Origin: an uncultured Paracoccaceae bacterium
Lineage (GTDB): Bacteria; Pseudomonadota; Alphaproteobacteria; Rhodobacterales; Rhodobacteraceae
Direction of reading: 5' to 3'
NCBI GenBank assembly: GCA_947498415.1
Contig: CANMKB010000003.1
Span: forward strand, 534,987 to 598,986
Length of the DNA stretch: 64,000 nucleotides
Part shown: piece by piece, positions 35,348 through 44,021 of the stretch
Numbering within the stretch: position 1 is the first letter of the stretch
Layout: every line of letters begins with the position of its first letter
Translations under genes and position numbers: made by a program
Notes under the pieces: generated by a model
What the model saw: the letters and a program-made list of their open reading frames with translations, nothing else
Databases searched by the model: none
Told to the model about the DNA's origin: nothing

Positions 35348-37165
35348 TTAGTTTTCCTCATACCACCAGATTTCCGGTGTCATCCAAAAGCCTTCGCCGT
35401 AGATCGGCGTTTTTTCGGGGTAGCGCATTTCCTTAATATGCGCAATCCGGCCAACCGCGTAGTTCCAAAACGGAATGACATGACGCCCGGCGGTGAGCGT
35501 GCGATCAAGCGCTTTGGTTGCGGCGACAAAATCCTGTTGGCTTTCAGAGGTTAGCATTGAGGTGATCAAACCATCCACCGCTGGGGATTTGACACCCATC
35601 CAGTTGCGCGATCCTTCCTGATCAGCTGATGCACTGCCCCAATACAGGTTTTGTTCATTGCCCGGGCTTAGGGACACGCTGCGACGGAACCAAGATAAAT
35701 CAAAGTCATAGTTGCCAGTGCGTTCAGTGAACTGCGCGCCATCAGCGATCACGGCCGTGGCTTTGATTCCCATACGCTCAAGCGCGTCTTTGTAGATGTT
35801 AAAGACCGTTTGTGTCTCTGAATCGCCTTGGCGGATGAGAACATCAAGCTCTAGCTGAGTGCCTTTGGCATCTACCATTTTACCATCTTGGATCGTAAAT
35901 CCAGCCTCTTCCATCAAGGCGATGGCTTTGCGCAGGTTTTTGCGATTGCGTGCGGTGCCATCTGCAACGGGCAGATCATATCCATCTAGGGCGCCTTGGG
36001 GCAGAATATCTGCATAAGGTTTTAGGAATTCAGCAACGCGGCCTTCGGCAGGCCCATGATCCATTCCCAACACGGAATTTGAGAAATATGAGGTGATGCG
36101 TGGCTGGCGACCGCCGGTGACGGTGTCATTCACGAATTCGAAATTAAACGCATGGATCAACGCATCCCGCACACGAATATCATTTAGTGGGGCGCGGCGG
36201 CTGTTCATGACAAAACCAGTCATGCCGGAGGGTTTTTCGTGCTTGAACTCTGACTTTACCACATCACCGGATTGAACCCTTGGGAAATCATATTGGCTGG
36301 CCCATTTTTCCGCGTTGAATTCGCGGGTAAAGCTGACTTCGCCGGCTTTAAAGGCCTCAAACGACACACCGCCGTCGCCAAAGAAATCAATGCGGATCTC
36401 ATCAATATTATGGGTGCCCCTGCGGAAGGGCACATCTTTGCCCCAATAGTCTGGATTGCGGGACAAGGTGACAAACCGATTTGCTTCGTAATCGGACACC
36501 ATATAGGGCGATGTGCCCATGGGGACTTCTTCAAGGGTGGTGTCGTTGATGTCTTTGCCCTCAAACTGGGCCTTTTTAAGGATAGGGCGCAATCCGGCGA
36601 TCAGGGCCAATTCGCGATCTTCGACATTAAAGGTGATGCGGACTGACCGTTCGCCGGTCGCTTCGATTTTGTCGACCTTTTTCCAGAACCCAAGATAGCG
36701 CGGGTGACCGGTGGTGCCGAGAGTTTCATAAGACCAAATCACATCTTCGACGGTGACTGGGCTGCCATCCCAAAACTTGGCTTCGGGCCGCAGGGTGAAT
36801 TCAACCCATTCGCGATCAGGGCCGGTCTCGATGGTCTCGGCCAACAGGCCGTAGAGCGCAAAGGGTTCATCGCGGTTGCGGCCCATGAGGGATTCGTAGG
36901 CAAAGAAGCGCAACTGCCAAGGGACGGATCCTGTGCGGATAAACGGATTGAGCGAATCGAATCCACCGTTGTTGCCCGATACGATTCGCCCCCCTTTGGG
37001 GGCATCGGGGTTTGCGTAGGGCAAAGATTTGTAGTCCGCAGGTAGAGCCGGTTCGCCGTACATGGCGATTCCATGTTTTGGCTCGGCAAATGCAGCCGAA
37101 CCCATGAAAACAAGACCGATGGCGGCGCTTTTTGCTATAAATGTTGAGAAACTTACTGATCGCAT
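35348..37165 (-). CDS. Peptide ABC transporter substrate-binding protein, YejA-like (family 5)
   Basis: A 605-residue periplasmic binding protein. The first 27 residues are a signal peptide ending SAAFA. The mature protein starts EPKHGIAMYGEPALPADY and has the family-5 signature around LNPFIRTGSVPWQL, FALYGLLAETIE and VEFTLRPEAKFWDGSPVT, close to YejA of the microcin C / oligopeptide importer. The permease and ATPase genes (yejBEF) do not follow; instead the coupled entericidin-like gene does. It is therefore an orphan binding protein within this window. Divergent region on the other side holds the sRNA candidate. Confidence 0.9.
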   Translation of the reverse strand: MRSVSFSTFIAKSAAIGLVFMGSAAFAEPKHGIAMYGEPALPADYKSLPYANPDAPKGGRIVSGNNGGFDSLNPFIRTGSVPWQLRFFAYESLMGRNRDEPFALYGLLAETIETGPDREWVEFTLRPEAKFWDGSPVTVEDVIWSYETLGTTGHPRYLGFWKKVDKIEATGERSVRITFNVEDRELALIAGLRPILKKAQFEGKDINDTTLEEVPMGTSPYMVSDYEANRFVTLSRNPDYWGKDVPFRRGTHNIDEIRIDFFGDGGVSFEAFKAGEVSFTREFNAEKWASQYDFPRVQSGDVVKSEFKHEKPSGMTGFVMNSRRAPLNDIRVRDALIHAFNFEFVNDTVTGGRQPRITSYFSNSVLGMDHGPAEGRVAEFLKPYADILPQGALDGYDLPVADGTARNRKNLRKAIALMEEAGFTIQDGKMVDAKGTQLELDVLIRQGDSETQTVFNIYKDALERMGIKATAVIADGAQFTERTGNYDFDLSWFRRSVSLSPGNEQNLYWGSASADQEGSRNWMGVKSPAVDGLITSMLTSESQQDFVAATKALDRTLTAGRHVIPFWNYAVGRIAHIKEMRYPEKTPIYGEGFWMTPEIWWYEEN

Positions 37166-37243
37166 TTGTGGAACAATCCCTGCTTGCCCTTATTTCATTA
37201 CAGACAGCGTAACGAGGGTTCTGAGGCTTATCAAACTTTTAGC

Positions 37244-37272
37244 TTGGACTCTGGGCATTAGATTGCTTATAA
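37244..37272 (+). promoter_or_regulatory. Sigma70-type promoter for the predicted sRNA
   Basis: -35 TTGGAC at 37244-37249 and -10 TTATAA at 37267-37272 with a 17-base spacer (or TATAAA one base later with 18). It predicts a start near 37280, between the divergent yejA-like and 3-hydroxybutyrate dehydrogenase genes. Confidence 0.65.
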
Positions 37273-37279
37273 AGGTGTC

Positions 37280-37355
37280 ACTGCTCGATAGGTTTCTTGC
37301 CTGTATGAAACCTGCCTCAATAACTTTACGCCCGCTTCGTGCGGGCGTTTTTTTT
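37280..37355 (+). ncRNA. Predicted small RNA of about 75 nt
   Basis: No reading frame explains this segment, yet it has a promoter at 37244, a first hairpin AGGTTTC/GAAACCT (37290-37296 with 37307-37313, ten-base loop TTGCCTGTAT), an A/T-rich linker and a textbook intrinsic terminator with eight T residues. The terminator points along the plus strand where no plus-strand gene precedes it, so it must end either a short independent RNA or an attenuated leader of the dehydrogenase gene, whose ATG lies 113 bases further on. Confidence 0.65.
37328..37355 (+). terminator. Strong intrinsic terminator upstream of the 3-hydroxybutyrate dehydrogenase gene
   Basis: Eight-base-pair stem ACGCCCGC/GCGGGCGT with a TTCGT loop, followed by eight T. 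It is one-directional (plus strand) and lies between divergent genes. Confidence 0.92.
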
Positions 37356-37468
37356 GGCTCAAGCTTCTCAAAGCTCGCAACCCTTTGATGTAGGGCGATG
37401 TGATTTCCCCTTATTTTGCTCGCGCAGCATGTTATGTTGCAGTTGCGAGATAACGAGGGAGCTTGCTT

Positions 37469-38242
37469 ATGAGCCTGCAGGGTAAAACAGCGATCATCAC
37501 AGGATCAAATTCGGGAATCGGTTTGGGCGTTGCGCGTGAATTTGCGCGGGCAGGCGTTCATGTTGTTTTGAATTCGTTTAGTGACCGTGATGAAGACCAT
37601 GCGCTGGCCGCAGGGATCGCCGAAGAGTTTGGCGTTCAAGCGCGTTACATCAAGGCGGATATGTCTAAAGGTGAGGAATGTCGCGCTCTGATCGATTTGG
37701 CGGGCGGCTGCGATATTTTGGTGAACAACGCTGGCATTCAGCATGTTGCCCCCATTGATGAGTTCCCCGTGAATAAGTGGGACGCGATCATTGCGATTAA
37801 TATGAATTCTGCATTCCACACGATGGCTGCGGCCTTGCCCGTTATGCGTCAACGCGGCTGGGGGCGGGTGATTAACATCGCTTCGGCCCATGGTTTGCGG
37901 GCATCGCCATTTAAGGCGGCTTATGTTGCAGCGAAACATGGTGTGGTTGGCATGACAAAATCTGTCGCGCTGGAAACAGCACAAGAGCCAATCACATGTA
38001 ATGCCGTATGTCCTGGTTATGTTTTGACGCCTTTGGTTGAGGCGCAGATCCCAGACACCATGAAAGAATACAATATGACCCGCGAAGAGGTGGAAAAAAA
38101 CGTCTTGCTGACGCGCCAACCTTCAAAGGAATTTGCGACGGTCGAGCAATTGGGTGGTACGGCCTTGTTCTTGTGTTCAGACGCTGCGGCGCAGATTACG
38201 GGCACCACGATCAGTGTAGATGGTGGCTGGACCGCGGTATGA
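37469..38242 (+). CDS. bdhA: D-3-hydroxybutyrate dehydrogenase (SDR family)
   Basis: A 257-residue short-chain dehydrogenase that interconverts D-3-hydroxybutyrate and acetoacetate with NAD in the polyhydroxybutyrate cycle. The coenzyme motif is TGSNSGIGLG, the catalytic serine is in NIASAHG and the YxxxK pair in YVAAKHG. The C-terminal PGYVLTPLVEAQIPDTMKEY and LLTRQPSKEFATVEQLGGTA are diagnostic for this subgroup. The ATG at 37469 has a GAGGGAG ribosome site. The patatin gene follows on the same strand after a hairpin and the repeat at 38291. Confidence 0.93.
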   Translation: MSLQGKTAIITGSNSGIGLGVAREFARAGVHVVLNSFSDRDEDHALAAGIAEEFGVQARYIKADMSKGEECRALIDLAGGCDILVNNAGIQHVAPIDEFPVNKWDAIIAINMNSAFHTMAAALPVMRQRGWGRVINIASAHGLRASPFKAAYVAAKHGVVGMTKSVALETAQEPITCNAVCPGYVLTPLVEAQIPDTMKEYNMTREEVEKNVLLTRQPSKEFATVEQLGGTALFLCSDAAAQITGTTISVDGGWTAV

Positions 38243-38265
38243 GCGTTCGGTGATGTAACAGTATT

Positions 38266-38283
38266 TTGGGGGTTAACCCCCAA
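38266..38283 (+). terminator. Hairpin after the 3-hydroxybutyrate dehydrogenase gene
   Basis: TTGGGGG-TTAA-CCCCCAA, a perfect 7-bp stem. The only T-tract downstream is the one within the repeat at 38291. Confidence 0.6.
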
Positions 38284-38290
38284 ACCCCCA

Positions 38291-38312
38291 GAGTATTTTT
38301 AGAAAGATGAAG
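38291..38312 (+). repeat. 22-bp post-terminator repeat, copy 4
   Basis: Identical to copies 1 and 3; preceded by ACCCCCA after the hairpin at 38266. Its last bases run into AGGGG, which serves as ribosome site for the patatin gene at 38323. Confidence 0.8.
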
Positions 38313-38322
38313 AGGGGCCGCT

Positions 38323-39348
38323 GTGGTTCGGATCAATCTGGCTTTGCAAGGTGGCGGAGCGCATGGCGCCTTTACCTGGGGTGTGCTTGATGTGTTATTG
38401 CAGGATCAAGACATTGAGATTGCTGGGGTTTCGGGCACATCGGCTGGCGCACTGAATGGGATTGCCCTAAAGGCTGGGATGCTGGATGGCGGGCGCGAGG
38501 CGGCGCGTGCCAATTTGGATTGGTTGTGGGATCAAATGGGGGCAAATCATGCCGCCGGGTTCACCGATTGGCTGGGTGTGTTTGGGGCAGGGGCCGCCAC
38601 CTCTGCTTTAGAGCATTCCTTTCCGTTTATGATGGCGGATTTTGCCAGCCGGATGATGTCGCCCTATGCTTATGGGCCGTTTTACAAACACCCGCTGACA
38701 GATATCGCGCAGGCTTTTCATTACGATAAAGTTTGTGCGCATGAAGGGCCTCAATTGTTCATCTGCGCCACCAATGTGCGTACCGGAAAAGCGCGGATAT
38801 TTAAGCGCGAAGAGATCAGCACGGATGTGGTTTTGGCCTCTGCTTGTTTGCCCACGATGTTTCAAGCTGTGGAGATTGACGATCCGAAAACCGGCAGGCG
38901 TGAGGCCTATTGGGATGGCGGCTATACCGGTAACCCGGCGCTTTGGCCGTTGTTTCACAAAGACTTGCCCGATGATTTGGTGATTGTGAACATCAACCCA
39001 ATTGTGCGGGAGGTTTTGCCCAAAACGCCGCAGCAAATTCAGTCGCGGATGAACGAGATCAGTTTTAACTCATCTTTGATGAGCGAGTTGCGTGCGATTG
39101 CCTTTACCAAACGCTTGCTGGATCAGGGCGCAATTGAGCCGGGTTCGATGAAAGATGTGCAAGTGCATATGATCGCAGATGATGATCTGATGAACGCGCT
39201 TTCGGTTGCCACCAAAATGATGCCCATTCCGCATATCCTGCGCCGTTTGAAAGACGCAGGCCAAAAGGCGGCTCAGTCCTTTTTGGCAGAACATAAATCG
39301 CGATTGGGTGTTGAAGGCTCTGTTAAGCTTCAGGACGTATTTGGCTAA
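38323..39348 (+). CDS. Patatin-like phospholipase family protein
   Basis: A 341-residue lipid acyl hydrolase. The oxyanion loop is LQGGGAHGAFTWG at the N-terminus, the nucleophile elbow is GVSGTSAGALNG and the catalytic aspartate is in WDGGYTGNPAL, giving the Ser-Asp dyad of patatins. The start is a GTG behind GAGGGG. The position after the 3-hydroxybutyrate dehydrogenase gene suggests a role in polyhydroxybutyrate or lipid turnover, since patatin-type proteins occur near PHB genes, but that is inference. Confidence 0.9.
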   Translation: MVRINLALQGGGAHGAFTWGVLDVLLQDQDIEIAGVSGTSAGALNGIALKAGMLDGGREAARANLDWLWDQMGANHAAGFTDWLGVFGAGAATSALEHSFPFMMADFASRMMSPYAYGPFYKHPLTDIAQAFHYDKVCAHEGPQLFICATNVRTGKARIFKREEISTDVVLASACLPTMFQAVEIDDPKTGRREAYWDGGYTGNPALWPLFHKDLPDDLVIVNINPIVREVLPKTPQQIQSRMNEISFNSSLMSELRAIAFTKRLLDQGAIEPGSMKDVQVHMIADDDLMNALSVATKMMPIPHILRRLKDAGQKAAQSFLAEHKSRLGVEGSVKLQDVFG

Positions 39349-39351
39349 AGC

Positions 39352-40110
39352 CTATTCCGCAGCCTTTGCTGTCCTATTGTCTTCAAGCGGTTGACTTGGA
39401 TCTTTGCCATTTGGGTAAACCAGACCTGCGGAGATCACGAGCTTGGCTGCATCTTCGACGGACATATCAAGCTCGATAACATCAGACTTTGGAAAGAACA
39501 GCAAAAATCCAGATGTGGGGTTTGGTGTTGTTGGCACAAAAACCGACAAGAGTTGATCTTCGTGAGGTGCACGCTCATTCACTTCGCCTTTAGCGGTGGT
39601 CGAGATAAACCCAACTGCCCAAATGCCTTTGCGCGGGTATTCCACCAGACAGGCTTTTTCAAAGCTTCGGTCGGATTGGGCAAAAACCGTTTCTGCGATT
39701 TGTTTCACACCCGAGTAGATTGAACGCACAACCGGCATGCGGTTAACCAGAGTTTCGCCATAGCGGATCATGGATTTGCCAATCAGGCCTTTTGCGATCC
39801 ATCCCACAAAAACGGTGAACAGCAAAAAGAACACAACGCCCACACCGCGGATGTTGATTTTAACGTCTTCGCCAATCCAGGCGTTATAGCGATCAGTGCC
39901 AATGATGTAGCGCAGCAAATTGTCAGGCTGATAAAAATCAGGGACAAAGGGCAATACAAACCCGTCGACCCAACCAATAAAGCTCCAGATCAGCCAAACC
40001 GTGAAAGCGACGGGTGCAATGACCACCAACCCCGTCAGGAACGAGGTGCGCATGCTGGCCAGAAGGCCTGGTTTGTGAGACGAGGTGTTTTCGTCAAATG
40101 GAGTGGTCAT
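39352..40110 (-). CDS. DUF502 family membrane protein
   Basis: A 252-residue membrane protein of the DUF502 family. Two hydrophobic helices are seen (TSFLTGLVVIAPVAFTVWLI and VGVVFFLLFTVFVGWIAKGL) followed by the conserved GETLVNRMPVVRSIYSGVKQ and a soluble domain with FVPTTPNPTSGFLLFFPKSD. Function of the family is unknown to me. It converges on the patatin gene with a three-base gap and lies upstream of nothing on its strand within 110 bases, where two hairpins separate it from psuG. Confidence 0.9.
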   Translation of the reverse strand: MTTPFDENTSSHKPGLLASMRTSFLTGLVVIAPVAFTVWLIWSFIGWVDGFVLPFVPDFYQPDNLLRYIIGTDRYNAWIGEDVKINIRGVGVVFFLLFTVFVGWIAKGLIGKSMIRYGETLVNRMPVVRSIYSGVKQIAETVFAQSDRSFEKACLVEYPRKGIWAVGFISTTAKGEVNERAPHEDQLLSVFVPTTPNPTSGFLLFFPKSDVIELDMSVEDAAKLVISAGLVYPNGKDPSQPLEDNRTAKAAE

Positions 40111-40170
40111 TGATAGGTGGCCCCGAAGTCATTGGCGCTAAGCGCTATTTTTCTTGGTAGATAGGCGCTT

Positions 40171-40209
40171 TTGGCCCTCGCTTCAACAATTCGGTGTCGC
40201 GAGGGCCAA
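40171..40209 (-). terminator. Hairpin after psuG
   Basis: Eleven-base-pair stem TTGGCCCTCGC/GCGAGGGCCAA with a 17-base loop. On the minus strand a second imperfect stem follows (AGCGCCTA...TAGCGCT, near 40140-40170) that contains an A/T-rich loop. Terminator-like for the psuK-psuG transcript. Confidence 0.6.
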
Positions 40210-40221
40210 GACAATGCCAAT

Positions 40222-41145
40222 TTATTGGGTTGCCGCCATTTCTTTGGCGATTTCTGTCGCAATCAAAGAGGCAACGCGGGCGTTGTTGAGAACCAGCGCA
40301 ATATTGGCTTTCAAGGACTGGCCGTCGGTTAGCTCTAGAATGCGCCCCAGCAAAAACGGTGTTACAGCTTTGCCGCTGACCCCTTGGGCATCGGCTTCGG
40401 CGGTGGCCTGTTCGATTATGGGGGCCAGCACCTCTGCAGAGATTTCGGCCTCTGCGGGGATTGGGTTGGCCACCAATTGCCCACCGGGCAGGCCCATTGC
40501 GCCACGCTTAAGATGCGACGCTGCGATTTGGGCAGGATTGTCCAGACGCAAAGGGGCCGCCCATTCGGATGTCGCAGACCAAAACGCCGGAAAGCTGTCT
40601 TGGCCATAGGCGATGACGGGCACCCCGTGGGTTTCCAAAACCTCTAGTGTTTTTGGCAAATCCAAAATGGCTTTGGCGCCTGCTGCAACAACGGTCACTG
40701 GAGTCGCTGCAAATTCAAGCAAGTCGGCTGAAACGTCAAAGCTTTGTTCGGCCCCTTTATGGACACCACCAATGCCACCGGTCGCAAATACAGAAATCCC
40801 GGCCATGTGGGCGGCGATCATGGTGGCGGCCACCGTTGTGGCGCCGATGCGCCCGGTTGCCATACATACTGGCAGATCGGCCCGAGAGACTTTCATGACG
40901 TCTTTTGCGGTGGCCAGCTCTTCAAGCTGCGCATCTGTCAGGCCTATCAGCAACTCGCCATTCAATACGGCGATTGTTGCGGGCACCGCGCCGTTTTCGC
41001 GCACGGTTGCCTCGACTTGGCGAGCGACCTCGACGTTTTGCGGATAGGGCATGCCGTGTGTGATGATCGTGCTTTCGAGCGCGACAATCGGTTGGCCGGC
41101 AGCTTTGGCTTTGGCCACATCGGGCGAGAGGGTGAAAAGGGTCAC
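40222..41145 (-). CDS. psuG: Pseudouridine-5'-phosphate glycosidase
   Basis: A 307-residue enzyme that splits pseudouridine 5'-phosphate into uracil and ribose 5-phosphate. The N-terminal ALESTIITHGMPYPQN and the later GRIGATTVAATM and ATGGIGGVHKG are the family landmarks, with the catalytic lysine in the KVSRADL region. It starts with GTG, overlapping the psuK stop by four bases (GTGA) behind a GGAGGAAA site, so the pair forms a coupled operon for pseudouridine breakdown. Confidence 0.95.
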   Translation of the reverse strand: MTLFTLSPDVAKAKAAGQPIVALESTIITHGMPYPQNVEVARQVEATVRENGAVPATIAVLNGELLIGLTDAQLEELATAKDVMKVSRADLPVCMATGRIGATTVAATMIAAHMAGISVFATGGIGGVHKGAEQSFDVSADLLEFAATPVTVVAAGAKAILDLPKTLEVLETHGVPVIAYGQDSFPAFWSATSEWAAPLRLDNPAQIAASHLKRGAMGLPGGQLVANPIPAEAEISAEVLAPIIEQATAEADAQGVSGKAVTPFLLGRILELTDGQSLKANIALVLNNARVASLIATEIAKEMAATQ

Positions 41146-42035
41146 TTGGGGTTTCCTCCGGAAACATAACTTGCGGCTGCATGTAGGGCGCGTGCCAAAG
41201 CATCGTCACGATCTGCGCCAGATTTTTCGGCAGCGATATGGGCGGCCATAAAGGTATCACCGGCACCGGTGACGCGGGTCACCAAAACAGCCGGGGGTTG
41301 TCGCGTCAGGATGCCATCATGTGTGGCATCGCTTGCGCTTTTACCACCGTCGGTCACAAGTGCGCGTTGAGCGCCACGTTCCAATAGGCCGGCTGCGGCG
41401 GCTTCGGAACTATCAAACTCGGTTTGGCAAAGCAGGCCTGCCTCCTCAAGGTTTACATAAAGAACGGCGCGTTCATGTTTGAGAAAAGGGGATAAACGCT
41501 CGGCTTTGCCGGGGCTTGCGGGGGCCACGCGCAAGTCAGCTTTGGCAAAGGCTGGGCTTGTCGCAATCTTTTCAAGAAGACTGTGTGTCAGGTTGCCATC
41601 CAATGCAATGAACCCGTCATAAGGGGCCTCTTCGCTCCCCAATGTGCCGTCCATCAGCGGGCGCAATATTTTGCTGCCTGCGGCTTCGAGCGAGTGGGCA
41701 TCTGCGATGGCTGCGATCAAACCATTCGCACCTTCGACCGCCATATAGCGGTCTGTGGGCAGGTCTTCAGATCGATAAACAAAGCGGGTTTGCACACCCA
41801 GCTCTTCGCAGGCCTCAACGAGTTCGTGGCCTTGGGAATCGCGGCCAATGGAACTTAGCAAAGACGGTTTCAAACTAAACCGCGACAGGGTCATTGCGAT
41901 GTTCATCGCGACGCCGCCGGGGATACGGGTAATACGCCCAGCCACGTCGGAACCTTGCCGCATGTGGACGGGGGCACGGCCAATTACGTCCCAAAGAACA
42001 GAGCCGATGCAAAGAATATCATGTGTGTCACTCAT
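41142..42035 (-). CDS. psuK: PfkB family carbohydrate kinase, pseudouridine kinase
   Basis: A 297-residue ribokinase-family kinase. The glycine-rich IPGGVAMNIAMTLSRF near residue 35 binds the sugar, and the C-terminal TGAGDTFMAAH carries the catalytic aspartate and anion hole. Its overlap with psuG makes pseudouridine the likely substrate: PsuK phosphorylates the C-nucleoside and PsuG cleaves it, salvaging RNA-derived pseudouridine. Confidence 0.9.
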   Translation of the reverse strand: MSDTHDILCIGSVLWDVIGRAPVHMRQGSDVAGRITRIPGGVAMNIAMTLSRFSLKPSLLSSIGRDSQGHELVEACEELGVQTRFVYRSEDLPTDRYMAVEGANGLIAAIADAHSLEAAGSKILRPLMDGTLGSEEAPYDGFIALDGNLTHSLLEKIATSPAFAKADLRVAPASPGKAERLSPFLKHERAVLYVNLEEAGLLCQTEFDSSEAAAAGLLERGAQRALVTDGGKSASDATHDGILTRQPPAVLVTRVTGAGDTFMAAHIAAEKSGADRDDALARALHAAASYVSGGNPK

Positions 42036-42072
42036 AATCCGCTTTTACGCGAAGCCGCCAACTTGGCAAGGG

Positions 42073-42870
42073 TTAGCGGCCGGCTGGCACCGCGAATGTG
42101 AGCGATGCCCAAAGGGTCTCCCATTCAATACCGCGTTCTGCGGCCAAAGCGGCGCTGGGTTTTCGCAGGATGACCGCATCCAAAAGATAGCTGTGATTTG
42201 GCTTTACCGAGATCTTGGCGACGCCGCTTGCATCTGTATCGGTTGTTGTAACATGCACGGTGCCATCTGGCGCTTTTTCAAAGATTTCGATCTGCGTTTC
42301 AGGGCGTGGGGCATTTTGGTATATGAGTTGTACTTGCAATGCTGAATTCACGTTATGATCGTAAGGGTTATCAAGCGCAATTAACTCAATCTCTAAACCT
42401 TTAGCCGTGTCTTCACCCAATCCTTCACCTATGGCGATCAAGCTTTTGGCAAAGCGACTATATCCTTCTTTTGAGGGATAGGATTGATCTTTTAGCGCAG
42501 AATCCCCTAAATCCTTGTGTTTTACAAAGTTCGCAAACTTCTTCGGGTCGCGATACGTCAGGGTGTCCAAAGTTGTTTGATGAATAATTTGGAATAAACC
42601 GGCGTCCTCAGGCGTATATGTTATGGCAGGCAAATCTCCGGCGCGTCCAGTCAGGGGAAATGTGCTGCCATTCAACGTTCCTTCGGCGCGAATAATACGT
42701 CGATCAAACCAAGCGAGGCTGCCGCCGTTAAATTTTTCACCGTTTTTCAGATTTGCGATGACCGCATCACCCGATTCCACTTGATATTCCTGCGGCTCGA
42801 TCCAAAACTCATGAGCAGTGGCAGGGCCCGTGACCCACAAACAAAAGAAAAGACAATTGAGCAACCGCAT
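42073..42870 (-). CDS. DUF4198 periplasmic protein (nickel/cobalt uptake-associated)
   Basis: A 265-residue secreted protein. A signal peptide ends PATAHE, leaving a His-Glu N-terminus (HEFWIEPQEYQ), and the rest follows the DUF4198 / CbiK-NikK pattern of a beta-sandwich with a C-terminal SYLLDAVILRKP. Family members occur with nickel or cobalt uptake systems, and here the divergent neighbour is a HupE/UreJ-type transporter. The ATG at 42870 has a GGAGAG site that lies inside the neighbour's coding region; the two start codons share the bases CATG. Confidence 0.82.
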   Translation of the reverse strand: MRLLNCLFFCLWVTGPATAHEFWIEPQEYQVESGDAVIANLKNGEKFNGGSLAWFDRRIIRAEGTLNGSTFPLTGRAGDLPAITYTPEDAGLFQIIHQTTLDTLTYRDPKKFANFVKHKDLGDSALKDQSYPSKEGYSRFAKSLIAIGEGLGEDTAKGLEIELIALDNPYDHNVNSALQVQLIYQNAPRPETQIEIFEKAPDGTVHVTTTDTDASGVAKISVKPNHSYLLDAVILRKPSAALAAERGIEWETLWASLTFAVPAGR

Positions 42871-44008
42871 GAGAACTCTCCGAAAACAATTTGCGCACAA
42901 GCTGGCCCTTTGGCTGGGATTGTCAACTCTGTTGCTGATACATCCCGTTGCCGCGCACGAACTTAACCCCACGATTGCAGATCTGTCGGTGACAGAGGGG
43001 CAAGTGGTGTTGGAGCTGAAGTTAAACGCTGAATCCTTTTTGGCCGGACTGGATCTGGATGATCTGCAAGACAGCGATGACGCCGCCAATGCGCAGAGCT
43101 ATGACGCGCTGCAAGCGCGCAGCGGGGCTGAAATTGCCGATCTGTTTCGTGCACAGGCCGATGCGTTTCTGTCGGGTATCACCATCACCGCAGGCGCAAG
43201 CACGGTCGCGCTAAGCCTGAACGACATCCAAACACCCGATGAAAGCATTCCCGAAGTTGCCCGCCTCAGCTTTGTAAGCCTGGCCGGTGCATTGCCCGCT
43301 GGCACCACTGAGTTGAAGGTGGGTTGGGGGCAGGGCTATGGCCAAATTGTTGTGCGCCAACAAGGAGTTGAAGAGCCCTTTACAGGATTTCTTAACGGAG
43401 GCGAGACATCAGCTGCCATCGTGTTTTCTGGCGGGAGCGCTTTGGGATTTGGCGAGGCGCTTGTGGGTTATATTCCAGTTGGCTTTGATCACATTCTGCC
43501 CAAAGGGTTAGATCATATCCTGTTTGTGCTGGGGCTATTTTTCCTGTCGCTACGCATGGGGCCACTGCTGTGGCAGGTCTCGGCCTTTACCTTGGCGCAT
43601 ACGGTCACGTTGGCGCTGGGGGCATTGGGTTGGGTCAGTGTGCCCGGTTCGATTGTCGAGCCGATCATCGCGGCATCGATCGTCTATGTGGGTGTAGAAA
43701 ACGTGTTATCCAAAGGGCTTAGCCCATGGAGACCTGTTGTTGTGTTTCTGTTTGGCCTGTTGCACGGCCTCGGTTTTGCCTCTGTCCTTGGAGAATTTGG
43801 TTTGCCGGATGGGCAATTCATTCCAGCGCTCATCGGCTTTAACATTGGTGTCGAGCTGGGTCAGCTGACGGTCATCGCGATTGCGTTTTTGGTTGTGGGG
43901 CTGTGGTTTGGCCAAAAGCCCTGGTACCGCAAAGTCATCGCCAATCCCGCCTCAATCGCGATTGCATTGATCGGAGCCTATTGGGTGATCGAACGCACCT
44001 TGCTGTGA
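42869..44008 (+). CDS. HupE/UreJ family membrane protein
   Basis: A 379-residue protein with a signal peptide ending PVAAHE, a periplasmic domain of about 170 residues and a HupE/UreJ_2 membrane domain of six or seven helices beginning at VGYIPVGFDHILPKGLDHIL. The histidines in FDHILP, LDHILF, LAHTVTLALG and FGLLHGLGFA are the presumed metal path. HupE/UreJ proteins import nickel for hydrogenase or urease, and cobalt transport is possible. No ribosome site precedes the ATG at 42869; a TTG at 42857 is an alternative start. No hydrogenase or urease gene is in the window. Confidence 0.85.
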   Translation: MRTLRKQFAHKLALWLGLSTLLLIHPVAAHELNPTIADLSVTEGQVVLELKLNAESFLAGLDLDDLQDSDDAANAQSYDALQARSGAEIADLFRAQADAFLSGITITAGASTVALSLNDIQTPDESIPEVARLSFVSLAGALPAGTTELKVGWGQGYGQIVVRQQGVEEPFTGFLNGGETSAAIVFSGGSALGFGEALVGYIPVGFDHILPKGLDHILFVLGLFFLSLRMGPLLWQVSAFTLAHTVTLALGALGWVSVPGSIVEPIIAASIVYVGVENVLSKGLSPWRPVVVFLFGLLHGLGFASVLGEFGLPDGQFIPALIGFNIGVELGQLTVIAIAFLVVGLWFGQKPWYRKVIANPASIAIALIGAYWVIERTLL

Positions 44009-44021
44009 CGGTCATTAATGA

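Noticed and set aside
42818..42868. GTG at 42818 as start of the HupE gene
   Set aside because: It would add 17 mainly polar residues before the signal peptide and lies well inside the DUF4198 gene without a ribosome site.
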